Source: Bryobacterales bacterium | GTDB taxonomy: Bacteria; Acidobacteriota; Terriglobia; Bryobacterales; Bryobacteraceae | Assembly (NCBI GenBank): GCA_009697495.1 | Contig: SHUN01000139.1 | Span: 1-7,300 of the forward strand | Direction: 5' to 3' | Length of the DNA stretch: 7,300 bases | Part shown: one piece after another, positions 1-6,282 of the stretch | How positions within the stretch are numbered: position 1 is the stretch's first letter | Layout: each line of letters opens with the position of its first letter | Notes under the pieces: model-generated | What the model saw: only the letters and a program-made list of their open reading frames with translations | Told to the model about the DNA's origin: nothing | Database searches by the model: none | Position numbers and translations under genes: made by a program

Positions 1-3000
1 ATCCACGACTTCTCCAGCGCCTTGCCAAACGTTTCCTCGTCCATCCGAACCCGCTTTTGCAACTCCTCTTTCGCCTGCGCCTCCTCCGTCAAAACCCCGT
101 ATATTTTCGCCAAAATCGCCACCGCCGGATAGTCCCGCTCAAAGAAGAAATCGTGAGTGTGCCGGTCCGCGTACGAGTGCATCAACACCGCTCGCGACAT
201 CGCCCCATCCCGCCCGGCGCGCCCAATCTCCTGGTAATATCCCTCCACGCTGCTCGGAAGCGCCATATGAACCACGGTCCGCACGTCCGGCTTATCGATC
301 CCCATGCCAAACGCAATCGTCGCCACGATCACGTCCAACTTGCCGTCCAAAAATCCTGCCTGCACCCGAGCCCGCACGTCGGGCTTCAATCCGGCATGAT
401 ACGCCGCCGCCGGAAAATAAGTTTTCAACTCCTCCGCCACTTCTTCGGCCGAACGCCGGGTCGGGGCATAAACAATCGCCGGCCGCCGCCCGGGGTTCGT
501 CAACAAAACCCGTGCCAGATCCGCGCGCTCCCCCGGCGCCGCCTCCACCACTTCAATCGCAATATTTTCTCGCCGGAATCCTTGTATGAACCGGCCTCCC
601 TCCCCCAGCGCCAACTGGAGCGCGATATCGTTTTGCACAATCGGCGTCGCCGTCGCCGTCAACGCGATCACCGGCGCGGGCCGCAATGCCGGCAAGTGCT
701 GCCCCAGCGTCCGGTAATCCGGCCGGAAATCGTGCCCCCACTGCGAAATGCAGTGCGCTTCATCCACCGCCACCAGCGCCGGCTTCCGCTTCGCCAGCAT
801 CTCTGGAAACCCCGGCACCCGCAGACGTTCCGGCGCGATAAACAGGAACTGCAACCGCCCCGCCAGGTAATCGAGACATGCCTGGCGCGATGCCGCCCGG
901 TCCCGCCCCGAATGAATCCGCTCCACCGCGAACCCGCGCTGCTGCAACTTGAAAACCTGATCTTCCATCAACGCAATCAACGGGCTGATTACCAGCGTCG
1001 TCCCGCCCAGCGCCAGCCCCGGCAACTGATAACAGAGCGACTTCCCCGCACCCGTCGGCATCACCAGCAACACGTCCTTACCGGCCACCACGGCCCGGCA
1101 AACCTCCTCCTGGCTCGGCCGAAATTCCGAAAAGCCAAACCCCTCATGCAACAGCGTAGGCAAGTCCGTCGACGTCATCACGACCGGCTGCGCCACTGGC
1201 TGTGCAACCTTCTGCGCGGCCGACGCCTTTTCAACCGGTGCGGCCCCAACCTTCCCAATCACCTCCCGCACATAATCCGCAATGCCCTCCATGAACGGCG
1301 CCAGCTTCCCTTGCCCCCGTTCAATCCGCTTCAAATACGCCTCCCACTGCCCCGTCATCGCCGGGCTTTTCACTTCCGGATGGACGACTTCAATCAAGTG
1401 AATCCCCTTATCGGTCGCCTCCATCGCCTTACCCTGCCGCTCAATGTAGCCCCGCTTTAACAGCACTTCGATGATCGACGCCCGCGTCGCCGGCGTCCCC
1501 AACCCGCTCTCTTTCATTGCATCGGAAAGCTCTTTTTCATCCAGCGTCTTCCCCGCCGTCTGCATCGCCGTCAAAAGCGTCGCATCCGTAAACCGTTTCG
1601 GCGGCCGCGTTTTCTTCAACACCGATTCCGCCTTCAACACGTCCTGCAACTGATCAACGGCTAACTCCGAAGGAAGCGTCTGCTCCCCAGGGTCTTTCTT
1701 TCTCTCCGCAACAATATCCAGCACCTTCCACCCCATCTGCCGAACCAGTGTCCCCGCCGCATGATACAAATCGCCGGTAATAGCAGTAATTACCGTTGTC
1801 ACATCGGTCAAATAGTCTTCATGCCAGGCCGACAATAACCGGCGGCATACTAAGTCATAAATCCGCCGTTCATCCTCGCCCAGATTCATCCTGGCTGGCG
1901 AAGTCGTCGTCGGAATAATCGCGTGGTGATCGCTGATTTTCGTATCATCCACATACCGCAGACCCAACGTCTCCTCCCCGCTCCCCGCCGCGACAAGCCC
2001 CGGATACAGAGGCGCAATTGCGCGCACCACGCCGCCAAGTCCCGCCGCCACCGTCCGCGACAAATGCCGCGAATCCGTGCGCGGATACGAAAGCAACTTA
2101 TACGTTTCATATAACTTCTGCGCCACATCCAATGTCTTCTGCGCGCTAAATCCGTATAGCCGGTTCGCGTGCCGTTGTAACTCAGTCAGGTCATACAGCG
2201 GCGGCGGCGCGATCTTCTTCGCTTCTGACTCAATCGAAGCAATCCGCGCAACGCCCTTCTTCGCCCGCGCCACAATCTCCTTGGCTTCATCCGTCCCCGC
2301 CGGCAGCCGCATCGCCTGCTGCATCGTCTCCCCCTTGGGCAGAGGCGAGCGAAACCAGGTCCCAACATACGTCGGCTTCCCCGCCACTCCAACCGGCGAA
2401 AACGTAACCAACACCTCCCGGTACTCCTCCGGCACGAACGCCCGCACCACCAACTCCCGCTCCACGATCATCGCAAGCGTCGGCGTCTGCACCCGCCCCA
2501 CCGAAAGCTCCTCATCAAACGCCAGCGAATACGCCCGCGACAAATTCATCCCCACCAGCCAATCCGCCCGCGACCGCCCGCGCGCCGCGTCCCCTAACCC
2601 GTCATACTCCCGCGAGTCCTTCAACGCCGCCAACCCCGCCTGAATCGCATCCGCCGTCAGCGAAGATATCCACAGCCGCGCCACCGGCTTCTCGCACGCC
2701 GAAGCGTCGTAAATGTACCGGAAGATCAACTCCCCTTCCCGCCCCGCGTCCGTCGCGCAAATAATCCGGTCCACTTTCGGCGAATTCAGAATCTTCCGCA
2801 CCGTCTCAAACTGGTCCTTCGTCTTGTCGTAAACAACCAGCGGCCATTCCGCCGGCAGCATCGGCAACGTATTCCGCCGCCACTGTTTCCATTCCGGCTG
2901 CATCTCATGCGGCTGCGCCAGCGACACCAAATGCCCAATCGCCCACGTGACGATGTACCCGCCCCCATGCAGATACCCATCCCCCTTCTGCGTGGCCCCC

Positions 3001-3062
3001 ACGACCTTGGCAATATCGCGAGCCACGGACGGTTTTTCAGCTACAACGGCAATGTTGGACAA
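1..3062 (-). CDS. DNA topoisomerase III - RecQ helicase fusion protein (C-terminal end beyond window)
   Basis: One open frame of 1020 visible codons reads leftward off the window. Residues 1 to about 600 are a type IA topoisomerase of the TopB kind: a Toprim domain (VVAEKPSVARDIA, with Glu9; ATDAGREGE, with Asp105 and Glu109) and the catalytic motif SYPRTDSRH with the DNA-linking Tyr at residue 326, close to its place in E. coli TopB. A Pro/Ala-rich linker (about 605-635) leads into a RecQ-type SF2 helicase: FRPSQ (Gln651), Walker A MPTGAGKS (Lys674), DEAH (767-770) followed by CISQWGHDFRPDY, and YYQEIGRAGRDG (942-953). I followed the frame codon by codon across the junction (about 1100-1380) and saw no stop or shift. 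The start is TTG at 3062, because an in-frame TAG lies four codons upstream and no ATG precedes the Toprim motif. Known biology: RecQ and Topo III cooperate to decatenate DNA and dissolve recombination intermediates. Inference: this chain does both in the cytoplasm. Domain calls are firm; the C-terminus is unseen. Confidence 0.93.
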   Translation of the reverse strand, partial: MSNIAVVAEKPSVARDIAKVVGATQKGDGYLHGGGYIVTWAIGHLVSLAQPHEMQPEWKQWRRNTLPMLPAEWPLVVYDKTKDQFETVRKILNSPKVDRIICATDAGREGELIFRYIYDASACEKPVARLWISSLTADAIQAGLAALKDSREYDGLGDAARGRSRADWLVGMNLSRAYSLAFDEELSVGRVQTPTLAMIVERELVVRAFVPEEYREVLVTFSPVGVAGKPTYVGTWFRSPLPKGETMQQAMRLPAGTDEAKEIVARAKKGVARIASIESEAKKIAPPPLYDLTELQRHANRLYGFSAQKTLDVAQKLYETYKLLSYPRTDSRHLSRTVAAGLGGVVRAIAPLYPGLVAAGSGEETLGLRYVDDTKISDHHAIIPTTTSPARMNLGEDERRIYDLVCRRLLSAWHEDYLTDVTTVITAITGDLYHAAGTLVRQMGWKVLDIVAERKKDPGEQTLPSELAVDQLQDVLKAESVLKKTRPPKRFTDATLLTAMQTAGKTLDEKELSDAMKESGLGTPATRASIIEVLLKRGYIERQGKAMEATDKGIHLIEVVHPEVKSPAMTGQWEAYLKRIERGQGKLAPFMEGIADYVREVIGKVGAAPVEKASAAQKVAQPVAQPVVMTSTDLPTLLHEGFGFSEFRPSQEEVCRAVVAGKDVLLVMPTGAGKSLCYQLPGLALGGTTLVISPLIALMEDQVFKLQQRGFAVERIHSGRDRAASRQACLDYLAGRLQFLFIAPERLRVPGFPEMLAKRKPALVAVDEAHCISQWGHDFRPDYRTLGQHLPALRPAPVIALTATATPIVQNDIALQLALGEGGRFIQGFRRENIAIEVVEAAPGERADLARVLLTNPGRRPAIVYAPTRRSAEEVAEELKTYFPAAAYHAGLKPDVRARVQAGFLDGKLDVIVATIAFGMGIDKPDVRTVVHMALPSSVEGYYQEIGRAGRDGAMSRAVLMHSYADRHTHDFFFERDYPAVAILAKIYGVLTEEAQAKEELQKRVRMDEETFGKALEKSW

Positions 3063-3073
3063 GCTACCCGCCT

Positions 3074-3079
3074 ATTGTA
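3074..3079 (-). promoter_or_regulatory. Possible -10 element for the topoisomerase-helicase gene
   Basis: The minus strand reads TACAAT, five of six bases of the sigma-70 -10 consensus. It ends 11 bases before the TTG start, so a transcript begun the usual 6-7 bases downstream would have a leader of only about five bases. No good -35 hexamer is seen; TTAGGA at 19 bases spacing is the best. The bases before the TTG (GGCGGGTAGC) hold no clear Shine-Dalgarno sequence, which would fit a nearly leaderless message. A chance match is quite possible. Confidence 0.3.
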
Positions 3080-3100
3080 GCGAGCCGCGCCCCTGCCCTC

Positions 3101-3376
3101 CTAACGGGCGTGCCGTTCGCACACCCGCTCGCAACAACCCAGCCAACCCGACTGAACCGCCACAGTCACATTCGACTGGCCAACGGCCGTTCCAACGGTG
3201 ATTACAACCGGCAGATTCCCGGATACGATATTCGCTGGCAACCGGAGATTTGCCTGCATGACTCCGGACACGATGCCCGGCGAAGATCCCGCATACTCCA
3301 CAACCACCGGAATATCTCCAACTGTGGCGGTTACCGCCAGCAACGGACGCTTCAGTAAAGTGCCATCATTGCGAAG
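3101..3376 (-). pseudogene. C-terminal remnant of a TIGR03437-domain protein
   Basis: The minus-strand frame between an in-frame TAA (3377-3379) and TAG (3101-3103) reads PLLAVTATVGDIPVVVEYAG, then SSPGIVSGVMQANLRLPANI, then VSGNLPVVITVGTAVGQSNV and TVAVQ. This follows the pattern of the TIGR03437 domain, which ends many large secreted Solibacter proteins: (V)xVTVGGxPAxVxYAGxxPGxVxGVMQxNxxxP followed by PVVxTVGxxxSQxxVTxAVQ. Only about 80 codons remain. They lack a proper start, a signal peptide and the large N-terminal region, and a stop lies just upstream of the first recognisable homology. The fragment sits 38 bases from the start of the topoisomerase-helicase gene in the same orientation, so that gene's upstream control region lies within or beside it. 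I infer a decayed gene end left by deletion or recombination between paralogues. Its short tail after AVQ (SGWLGCCERVCERHAR) looks non-native. Confidence 0.65.
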
Positions 3377-3407
3377 TTACTCTCCCATCGATTCCGTCCG
3401 GCGTGGC

Positions 3408-3436
3408 TTGTCCCTTACCGGTTTCATGTGAATTAT
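3408..3436 (+). promoter_or_regulatory. Weak candidate promoter for the cytochrome-dehydrogenase operon
   Basis: TTGTCC (3408-3413) and AATTAT (3431-3436) are 17 bases apart; each matches four of six bases of the sigma-70 -35 and -10 consensus. It would give a leader of about 85 bases before the cytochrome start. The local AT content stands out from the GC-rich surroundings. Nothing else supports it. Confidence 0.22.
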
Positions 3437-3517
3437 GCGTAATGACCATCCGCCGTCACGCGCCGCGAGTAATACTTCCCTCACGACCTCCCCGTCGGCC
3501 CCCGCTCGGAATACACT

Positions 3518-3522
3518 AGGAA
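3518..3522 (+). promoter_or_regulatory. Ribosome binding site of the cytochrome gene
   Basis: AGGAA lies four bases before the ATG at 3527. It supports this start, which is also the one giving a complete signal peptide. Confidence 0.55.
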
Positions 3523-3526
3523 CTCT

Positions 3527-4336
3527 ATGCGCGCGTTCGCCCTTTTCCTCCTCGCGGTTCCCTTGCTGGCTCAGCACGGCCGTTACCTCAGCGACTCCAA
3601 GCATCCCTCCATCGGCAACCCCCAAGCCATCGCCGCCGGCACCAAGCTCTTCATGGGCTCCTGCGCCGGCTGCCACGGCCCCGATGGCGGCGGAGGCGCT
3701 CGCGGCCCTAATCTCGTCCGCCGCTCCCTCTGGCACCCCCTCAGTGATGACGCCATATTCCAGGTAATCCGCAAAGGCGTCCCTGGCACCGACATGCCGC
3801 CCACCGCGCTAAATGACGAGCTAACCTGGAACCTCGTCGCCTTTATCCACGCGCTCACAGGCCCTGCCAGCACCAATCCCGTCCCCGGCGATCCGGCCGC
3901 CGGCAAGTCCGTCTTTTGGGGCGCCAAGGCCGGCTGCGCCAACTGCCACGCCATTCGCGGGCAAGGCGGCCACACGGGCCCCGACCTCAGCAACGTCGGC
4001 GGCGGCCGCCCCCTCGCCGTCATTCGCGAGGCCGTCATCGAACCGGCCAAGGATCTCTATTACCTCGGCAACGAAGCGGCCACGGTTATCCTCAGGAGCG
4101 GGAAAACCATCCAAGGCGTCGCCAAGAACCGCAGCAACTACTCCCTCCAACTCGTCGACACCAACGGAAGCCTCCATCTAATCTCGATGGGCGACGTGAA
4201 GCAGTTGACCCTATCCGCCTCCACCCCAATGCCCACCAATTACGCCACCCGGCTCTCCAAAGACGAACTCCGCGATCTGTTCGCGTATCTTGCCGCGCAG
4301 GACACCCGTGCCGATGCCCGAAAGGATTCGAAGTGA
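3527..4336 (+). CDS. Secreted di-haem cytochrome c with TIGR02603-like haem-binding domain
   Basis: This 269-residue protein probably passes electrons from the PQQ dehydrogenase encoded directly downstream to the respiratory chain. It begins with a short signal peptide (MRAFALFLLAVPLLA, cleavage likely near residue 15), so it acts outside the inner membrane. Two CxxCH haem sites are visible: CAGCH (46-50) and CANCH (137-141). Met90 in GTDMPPT, followed by the helix LTWNLVAFIHAL, is the likely axial ligand of the first haem. The second haem domain is split by an inserted beta-rich stretch (about 178-230: YYLGNEAATVILRSGKTIQG ... LHLISMGDVKQLTL) before PMPTNYATRLSKDELRDLFA, where Met235 is the likely ligand. 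That layout matches the 'putative haem-binding domain' TIGR02603 of planctomycetes, verrucomicrobia and acidobacteria. The stop codon overlaps the GTG of the next gene, indicating one transcript and translational coupling. Haem attachment is secure from the motifs; the partner is inferred from context. Confidence 0.92.
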   Translation: MRAFALFLLAVPLLAQHGRYLSDSKHPSIGNPQAIAAGTKLFMGSCAGCHGPDGGGGARGPNLVRRSLWHPLSDDAIFQVIRKGVPGTDMPPTALNDELTWNLVAFIHALTGPASTNPVPGDPAAGKSVFWGAKAGCANCHAIRGQGGHTGPDLSNVGGGRPLAVIREAVIEPAKDLYYLGNEAATVILRSGKTIQGVAKNRSNYSLQLVDTNGSLHLISMGDVKQLTLSASTPMPTNYATRLSKDELRDLFAYLAAQDTRADARKDSK

Positions 4337-5934
4337 TCACCCGAACCCCCCTCCTGTGCTTGGTATTCGCCCTCAGCGCTTTGGCCCAAGTCCGGCATGA
4401 AGATGTCGCCAAAGGCGCTGGCGAAGACTGGCTCACATACGCAGGCAACTACGCCGGCTGGCGTTACAGCCCGCTCAAACAGATCACCGCGGACAACGCC
4501 CGGAATCTGGTGCCAAAGTGGGTTTACCATGTCCCGGAAGCCCGCGGCATGCGCAGTGCCCCGATTGTTTACAAAGGCGTTCTCTATATCACCGACGCGA
4601 ACTCCGTCTTCGCCATCGACGGCCGCAGCGGGCGCCTGGTCTGGCGTTATACCGAAGCCCGCGCAGGGAAAGGCGGAGTGAACCGCGGTGCCGCCATCTG
4701 GGCCGATAAAGTCTACGTCACCACCAACGATAACTACCTCGTGGCGCTCAATCGCCACACCGGCGCCTTCCTCTTCAGCAAACAGTTTGCCGACATCGCC
4801 AAAGGCACCACATCAACCTCCGCGCCGCTCATCGCCAAAGGCAAAGTGATCGTCGGCAGCGCCGGCGGCGACAGCGGGATGAGAGGCTTCATCATGGCCC
4901 TTTCCGCCGATACCGGCCAGGAGTTGTGGAAGACCTATACCGTCCCCGCCAAGGGCGAAAAGGGCTCGGAAACCTGGGGCGACCTCATCGAATGGGGCGG
5001 CGGCGCCGCTTGGCTCTCCGGCACCTACGACCCCGATCTGAATACGCTCTACTGGACCACTGGCAATCCCTGGCCCGACTACAACGGCAGCGTCCGCAAC
5101 GGCGACAATCTCTACACGTGCGCCCTGCTCGCCCTCGATCTCGACACCGGCAAAATGAAGTGGCATTTCCAGTTCACCCCGCATGATACCCACGACTGGG
5201 ACGCGCAAAGCTGGCCCGTGCTGGTCGACACCGAAATCGGCGGCCGCCAGCGTAAAGCCGTGCTCCACGCCAACCGCAACGGCTTCTTCTACGCCCTGGA
5301 CCGCGTCACCGGCGAGTTCCTCCGCGCCACGCAGTTACTCGACAAAATTACCTGGGCCAAAGGAGTCGATGACAAAGGCCGCCCCATCCTCCTTCCCAAC
5401 AGCGAACCCACTCCCGAGGGCAACTGGGTCTGTCCAAGCGTGAAGGGCGCGACCAATTGGATGGGCCAATCCTACAACCCCGGCACCGGTCTCCTTTACG
5501 TGCTCACGCTAGAGCAGTGCGGCATGTACTATCGTTCCTCCCAGGAACCGCAGCCGATGAAGAACTTCTCCGGCGGCGGAGCCACCGAAGAAGGCGGGCA
5601 AGTCTTCCTCCGGGCCTTGGACCCAAAGACCGGCAAGCGCGCCTGGGAATACCCGATGACCGGCGTGGGACGCATGTGGACAGGAACGGTTTCCACCGCC
5701 GGCGGCATCCTCTTCAGCGGCGACGATGACGGGCACGTGGTCACCCTTGACGCCAAAAGCGGCAAGAACCTCTGGCATTTCAACGTCGGTGAAGGGCTCT
5801 CGGCTTCTCCCATCACCTACTCCGTCGATGGTAAGCAGTACGTGGCGATCGCTTCGGCCACCGCGGTCTTCGCCTTCGGCCTCTTCGAGCCCGCCGCCGC
5901 CGTCGATCCGCCTGTTATTGAAATGAGGAAGTAA
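4333..5934 (+). CDS. PQQ-dependent (quinoprotein) alcohol dehydrogenase, periplasmic
   Basis: A 533-residue quinoprotein of the methanol/ethanol dehydrogenase type, expected to oxidise an alcohol or similar substrate in the periplasm with PQQ and a metal ion. The start is GTG at 4333: it overlaps the cytochrome stop (GTGA) and is followed at once by a signal peptide (TPLLCLVFALSALA, cleavage near residue 18). The frame is open further upstream, but that part is a shadow of the cytochrome gene. Propeller repeats appear as IDGRSGRLVWRY, LNRHTGAFLF, LSADTGQELWK, LDLDTGKMKWHF, LDPKTGKRAWEY and LDAKSGKNLWHF. By alignment by eye with methanol dehydrogenase, Trp227 is the PQQ-stacking Trp, Asn245 (TTGNPW) a metal ligand, Asp288 (PHDTHDWDA) the catalytic base, and Asp180 (GGDSGMRG) replaces the usual Glu ligand. 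Asp290, two after the base, is the extra acid of lanthanide enzymes. The vicinal Cys pair is absent before VNRG (117-119 region). The substrate cannot be read from sequence. No fused cytochrome domain is present, which fits use of the upstream cytochrome. Confidence 0.92.
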   Translation: MITRTPLLCLVFALSALAQVRHEDVAKGAGEDWLTYAGNYAGWRYSPLKQITADNARNLVPKWVYHVPEARGMRSAPIVYKGVLYITDANSVFAIDGRSGRLVWRYTEARAGKGGVNRGAAIWADKVYVTTNDNYLVALNRHTGAFLFSKQFADIAKGTTSTSAPLIAKGKVIVGSAGGDSGMRGFIMALSADTGQELWKTYTVPAKGEKGSETWGDLIEWGGGAAWLSGTYDPDLNTLYWTTGNPWPDYNGSVRNGDNLYTCALLALDLDTGKMKWHFQFTPHDTHDWDAQSWPVLVDTEIGGRQRKAVLHANRNGFFYALDRVTGEFLRATQLLDKITWAKGVDDKGRPILLPNSEPTPEGNWVCPSVKGATNWMGQSYNPGTGLLYVLTLEQCGMYYRSSQEPQPMKNFSGGGATEEGGQVFLRALDPKTGKRAWEYPMTGVGRMWTGTVSTAGGILFSGDDDGHVVTLDAKSGKNLWHFNVGEGLSASPITYSVDGKQYVAIASATAVFAFGLFEPAAAVDPPVIEMRK

Positions 5935-5955
5935 AGCGATTTTCGTAAGTAGCTG

Positions 5956-5978
5956 AGGGGCGCCGAAAACGCGACCCT
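5956..5978 (+). terminator. Weak hairpin after the dehydrogenase gene
   Basis: AGGG (5956-5959) pairs with CCCT (5975-5978), and CGC (5961-5963) with GCG (5971-5973), around one G-A mismatch and a seven-base loop. It begins 21 bases after the stop codon. No U-tract follows, so it is at best a weak or factor-assisted terminator. Confidence 0.2.
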
Positions 5979-6078
5979 TCCACAGAGGACGGCCTCGCCG
6001 GATGCCCTGCGCCACCAGAGCCCGTCTCCGCTTCACCGGCAGGCCCAGACTAACACGCACTTTTCTGAAGCCTTGCAA

Positions 6079-6127
6079 AATAGGACATTTCTACTTTGCC
6101 GGAGAATAGGACATTTCTACTTTGCCG
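6079..6127. repeat. Two exact 23-bp direct repeats, 26-bp period; possible transposon end
   Basis: The 23-base unit (AATAGGACATTTCTACTTTG followed by CCG) occurs at 6079-6101 and again, identical, at 6105-6127, separated by GAG. It is more AT-rich than its surroundings. On the other strand it reads CGGCAAAGTAGAAATGTCCT followed by ATT. Closely spaced tandem copies like this resemble the multiple transposase-binding repeats at the ends of IS21-family elements, and the wording is reminiscent of such ends. No transposase gene is in the window, so this would be a solo end or excision remnant. Two copies with a three-base spacer do not make a CRISPR array. Confidence 0.8.
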
Positions 6128-6131
6128 CGAC

Positions 6132-6187
6132 AGGCGACACACCCCGCTTGCGGCCGGGGCGGTGCTTGTGTAAACTACATATCGCCT
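6132..6187. other. Possible long imperfect stem-loop
   Basis: Three nested complementary pairs can be drawn: AGGCGA (6132-6137) with TCGCCT (6182-6187), CACA (6138-6141) with TGTG (6167-6170), and CCCCG (6142-6146) with CGGGG (6155-6159). The 3' side carries unpaired stretches of 7 and 11 bases. There is no U-tract. A nine-base direct repeat, ACCCCGCTT, occurs at 6141-6149 and 6188-6196. It could be RNA structure or part of the neighbouring mobile-element remnant, or chance in GC-rich DNA. Confidence 0.25.
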
Positions 6188-6215
6188 ACCCCGCTTACAT
6201 GTGAGTCTGAAGCGT

Positions 6216-6246
6216 TTGTCACCTGAAATGCGGGCTCTGGTGTAGT
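6216..6246 (+). promoter_or_regulatory. Candidate promoter for the DUF5684 gene
   Basis: TTGTCA (6216-6221) matches five of six -35 bases. TGTAGT (6241-6246) matches four of six -10 bases at a long 19-base spacing. It would start transcription about 30 bases before the ATG. Confidence 0.3.
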
Positions 6247-6270
6247 ACCGTACGCGAAAAAATCGATCGA

Positions 6271-6278
6271 AAAGGAGA
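6271..6278 (+). promoter_or_regulatory. Strong ribosome binding site of the DUF5684 gene
   Basis: AAAGGAGA holds a full GGAG core (6274-6277) five bases before the ATG at 6283. It is the best Shine-Dalgarno sequence in the window and fixes the start. Confidence 0.75.
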
Positions 6279-6282
6279 CCGT

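Larger units (their letters stand above)
5935..6282. other. Intergenic region without a convincing gene
   Basis: These 348 bases lie between the dehydrogenase stop and the DUF5684 gene. They hold a weak hairpin, a tandem pair of 23-bp repeats, a possible long imperfect stem-loop and a possible promoter, listed separately. A minus-strand frame covers 5935-6078 but continues antisense into the dehydrogenase gene and resembles no family I know. A 35-codon plus-strand frame from 6003 has no support. Confidence 0.6.

Noticed and set aside
57..1460. A 467-codon plus-strand open frame
   Set aside because: It is antisense to the topoisomerase-helicase gene and its translation is Arg/Pro/His-rich with no recognisable domain. 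The minus-strand frame carries clear RecQ and topoisomerase motifs.
2077..2643. A 188-codon plus-strand open frame
   Set aside because: It is antisense to the topoisomerase domain, with a Ser/Ala/Arg-rich translation and no known motif or ribosome site.
3377..3736. A 119-codon minus-strand open frame
   Set aside because: Most of it is antisense to the cytochrome gene and low in complexity (Ala/Gly/Glu). Its tail (SLRIIHMKPVRDKPRRTESM) lies in gene-free sequence and resembles nothing I know.
3916..4332. An N-terminal extension of the dehydrogenase gene
   Set aside because: The frame is open, but it overlaps the cytochrome gene and gives an Arg/Pro/His-rich out-of-frame product. The GTG at 4333 is followed directly by a signal peptide.
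5509..6078. A 189-codon minus-strand open frame
   Set aside because: It is antisense to the end of the dehydrogenase gene, and the part beyond it (5935-6078) shows no family features.
6003..6110. A 35-codon plus-strand open frame ending inside the tandem repeat
   Set aside because: No ribosome site and no recognisable sequence; it is short enough to occur by chance.
6079..6127. A minimal CRISPR array
   Set aside because: Only two units with a three-base spacer, no dyad typical of CRISPR repeats, and no cas genes nearby.
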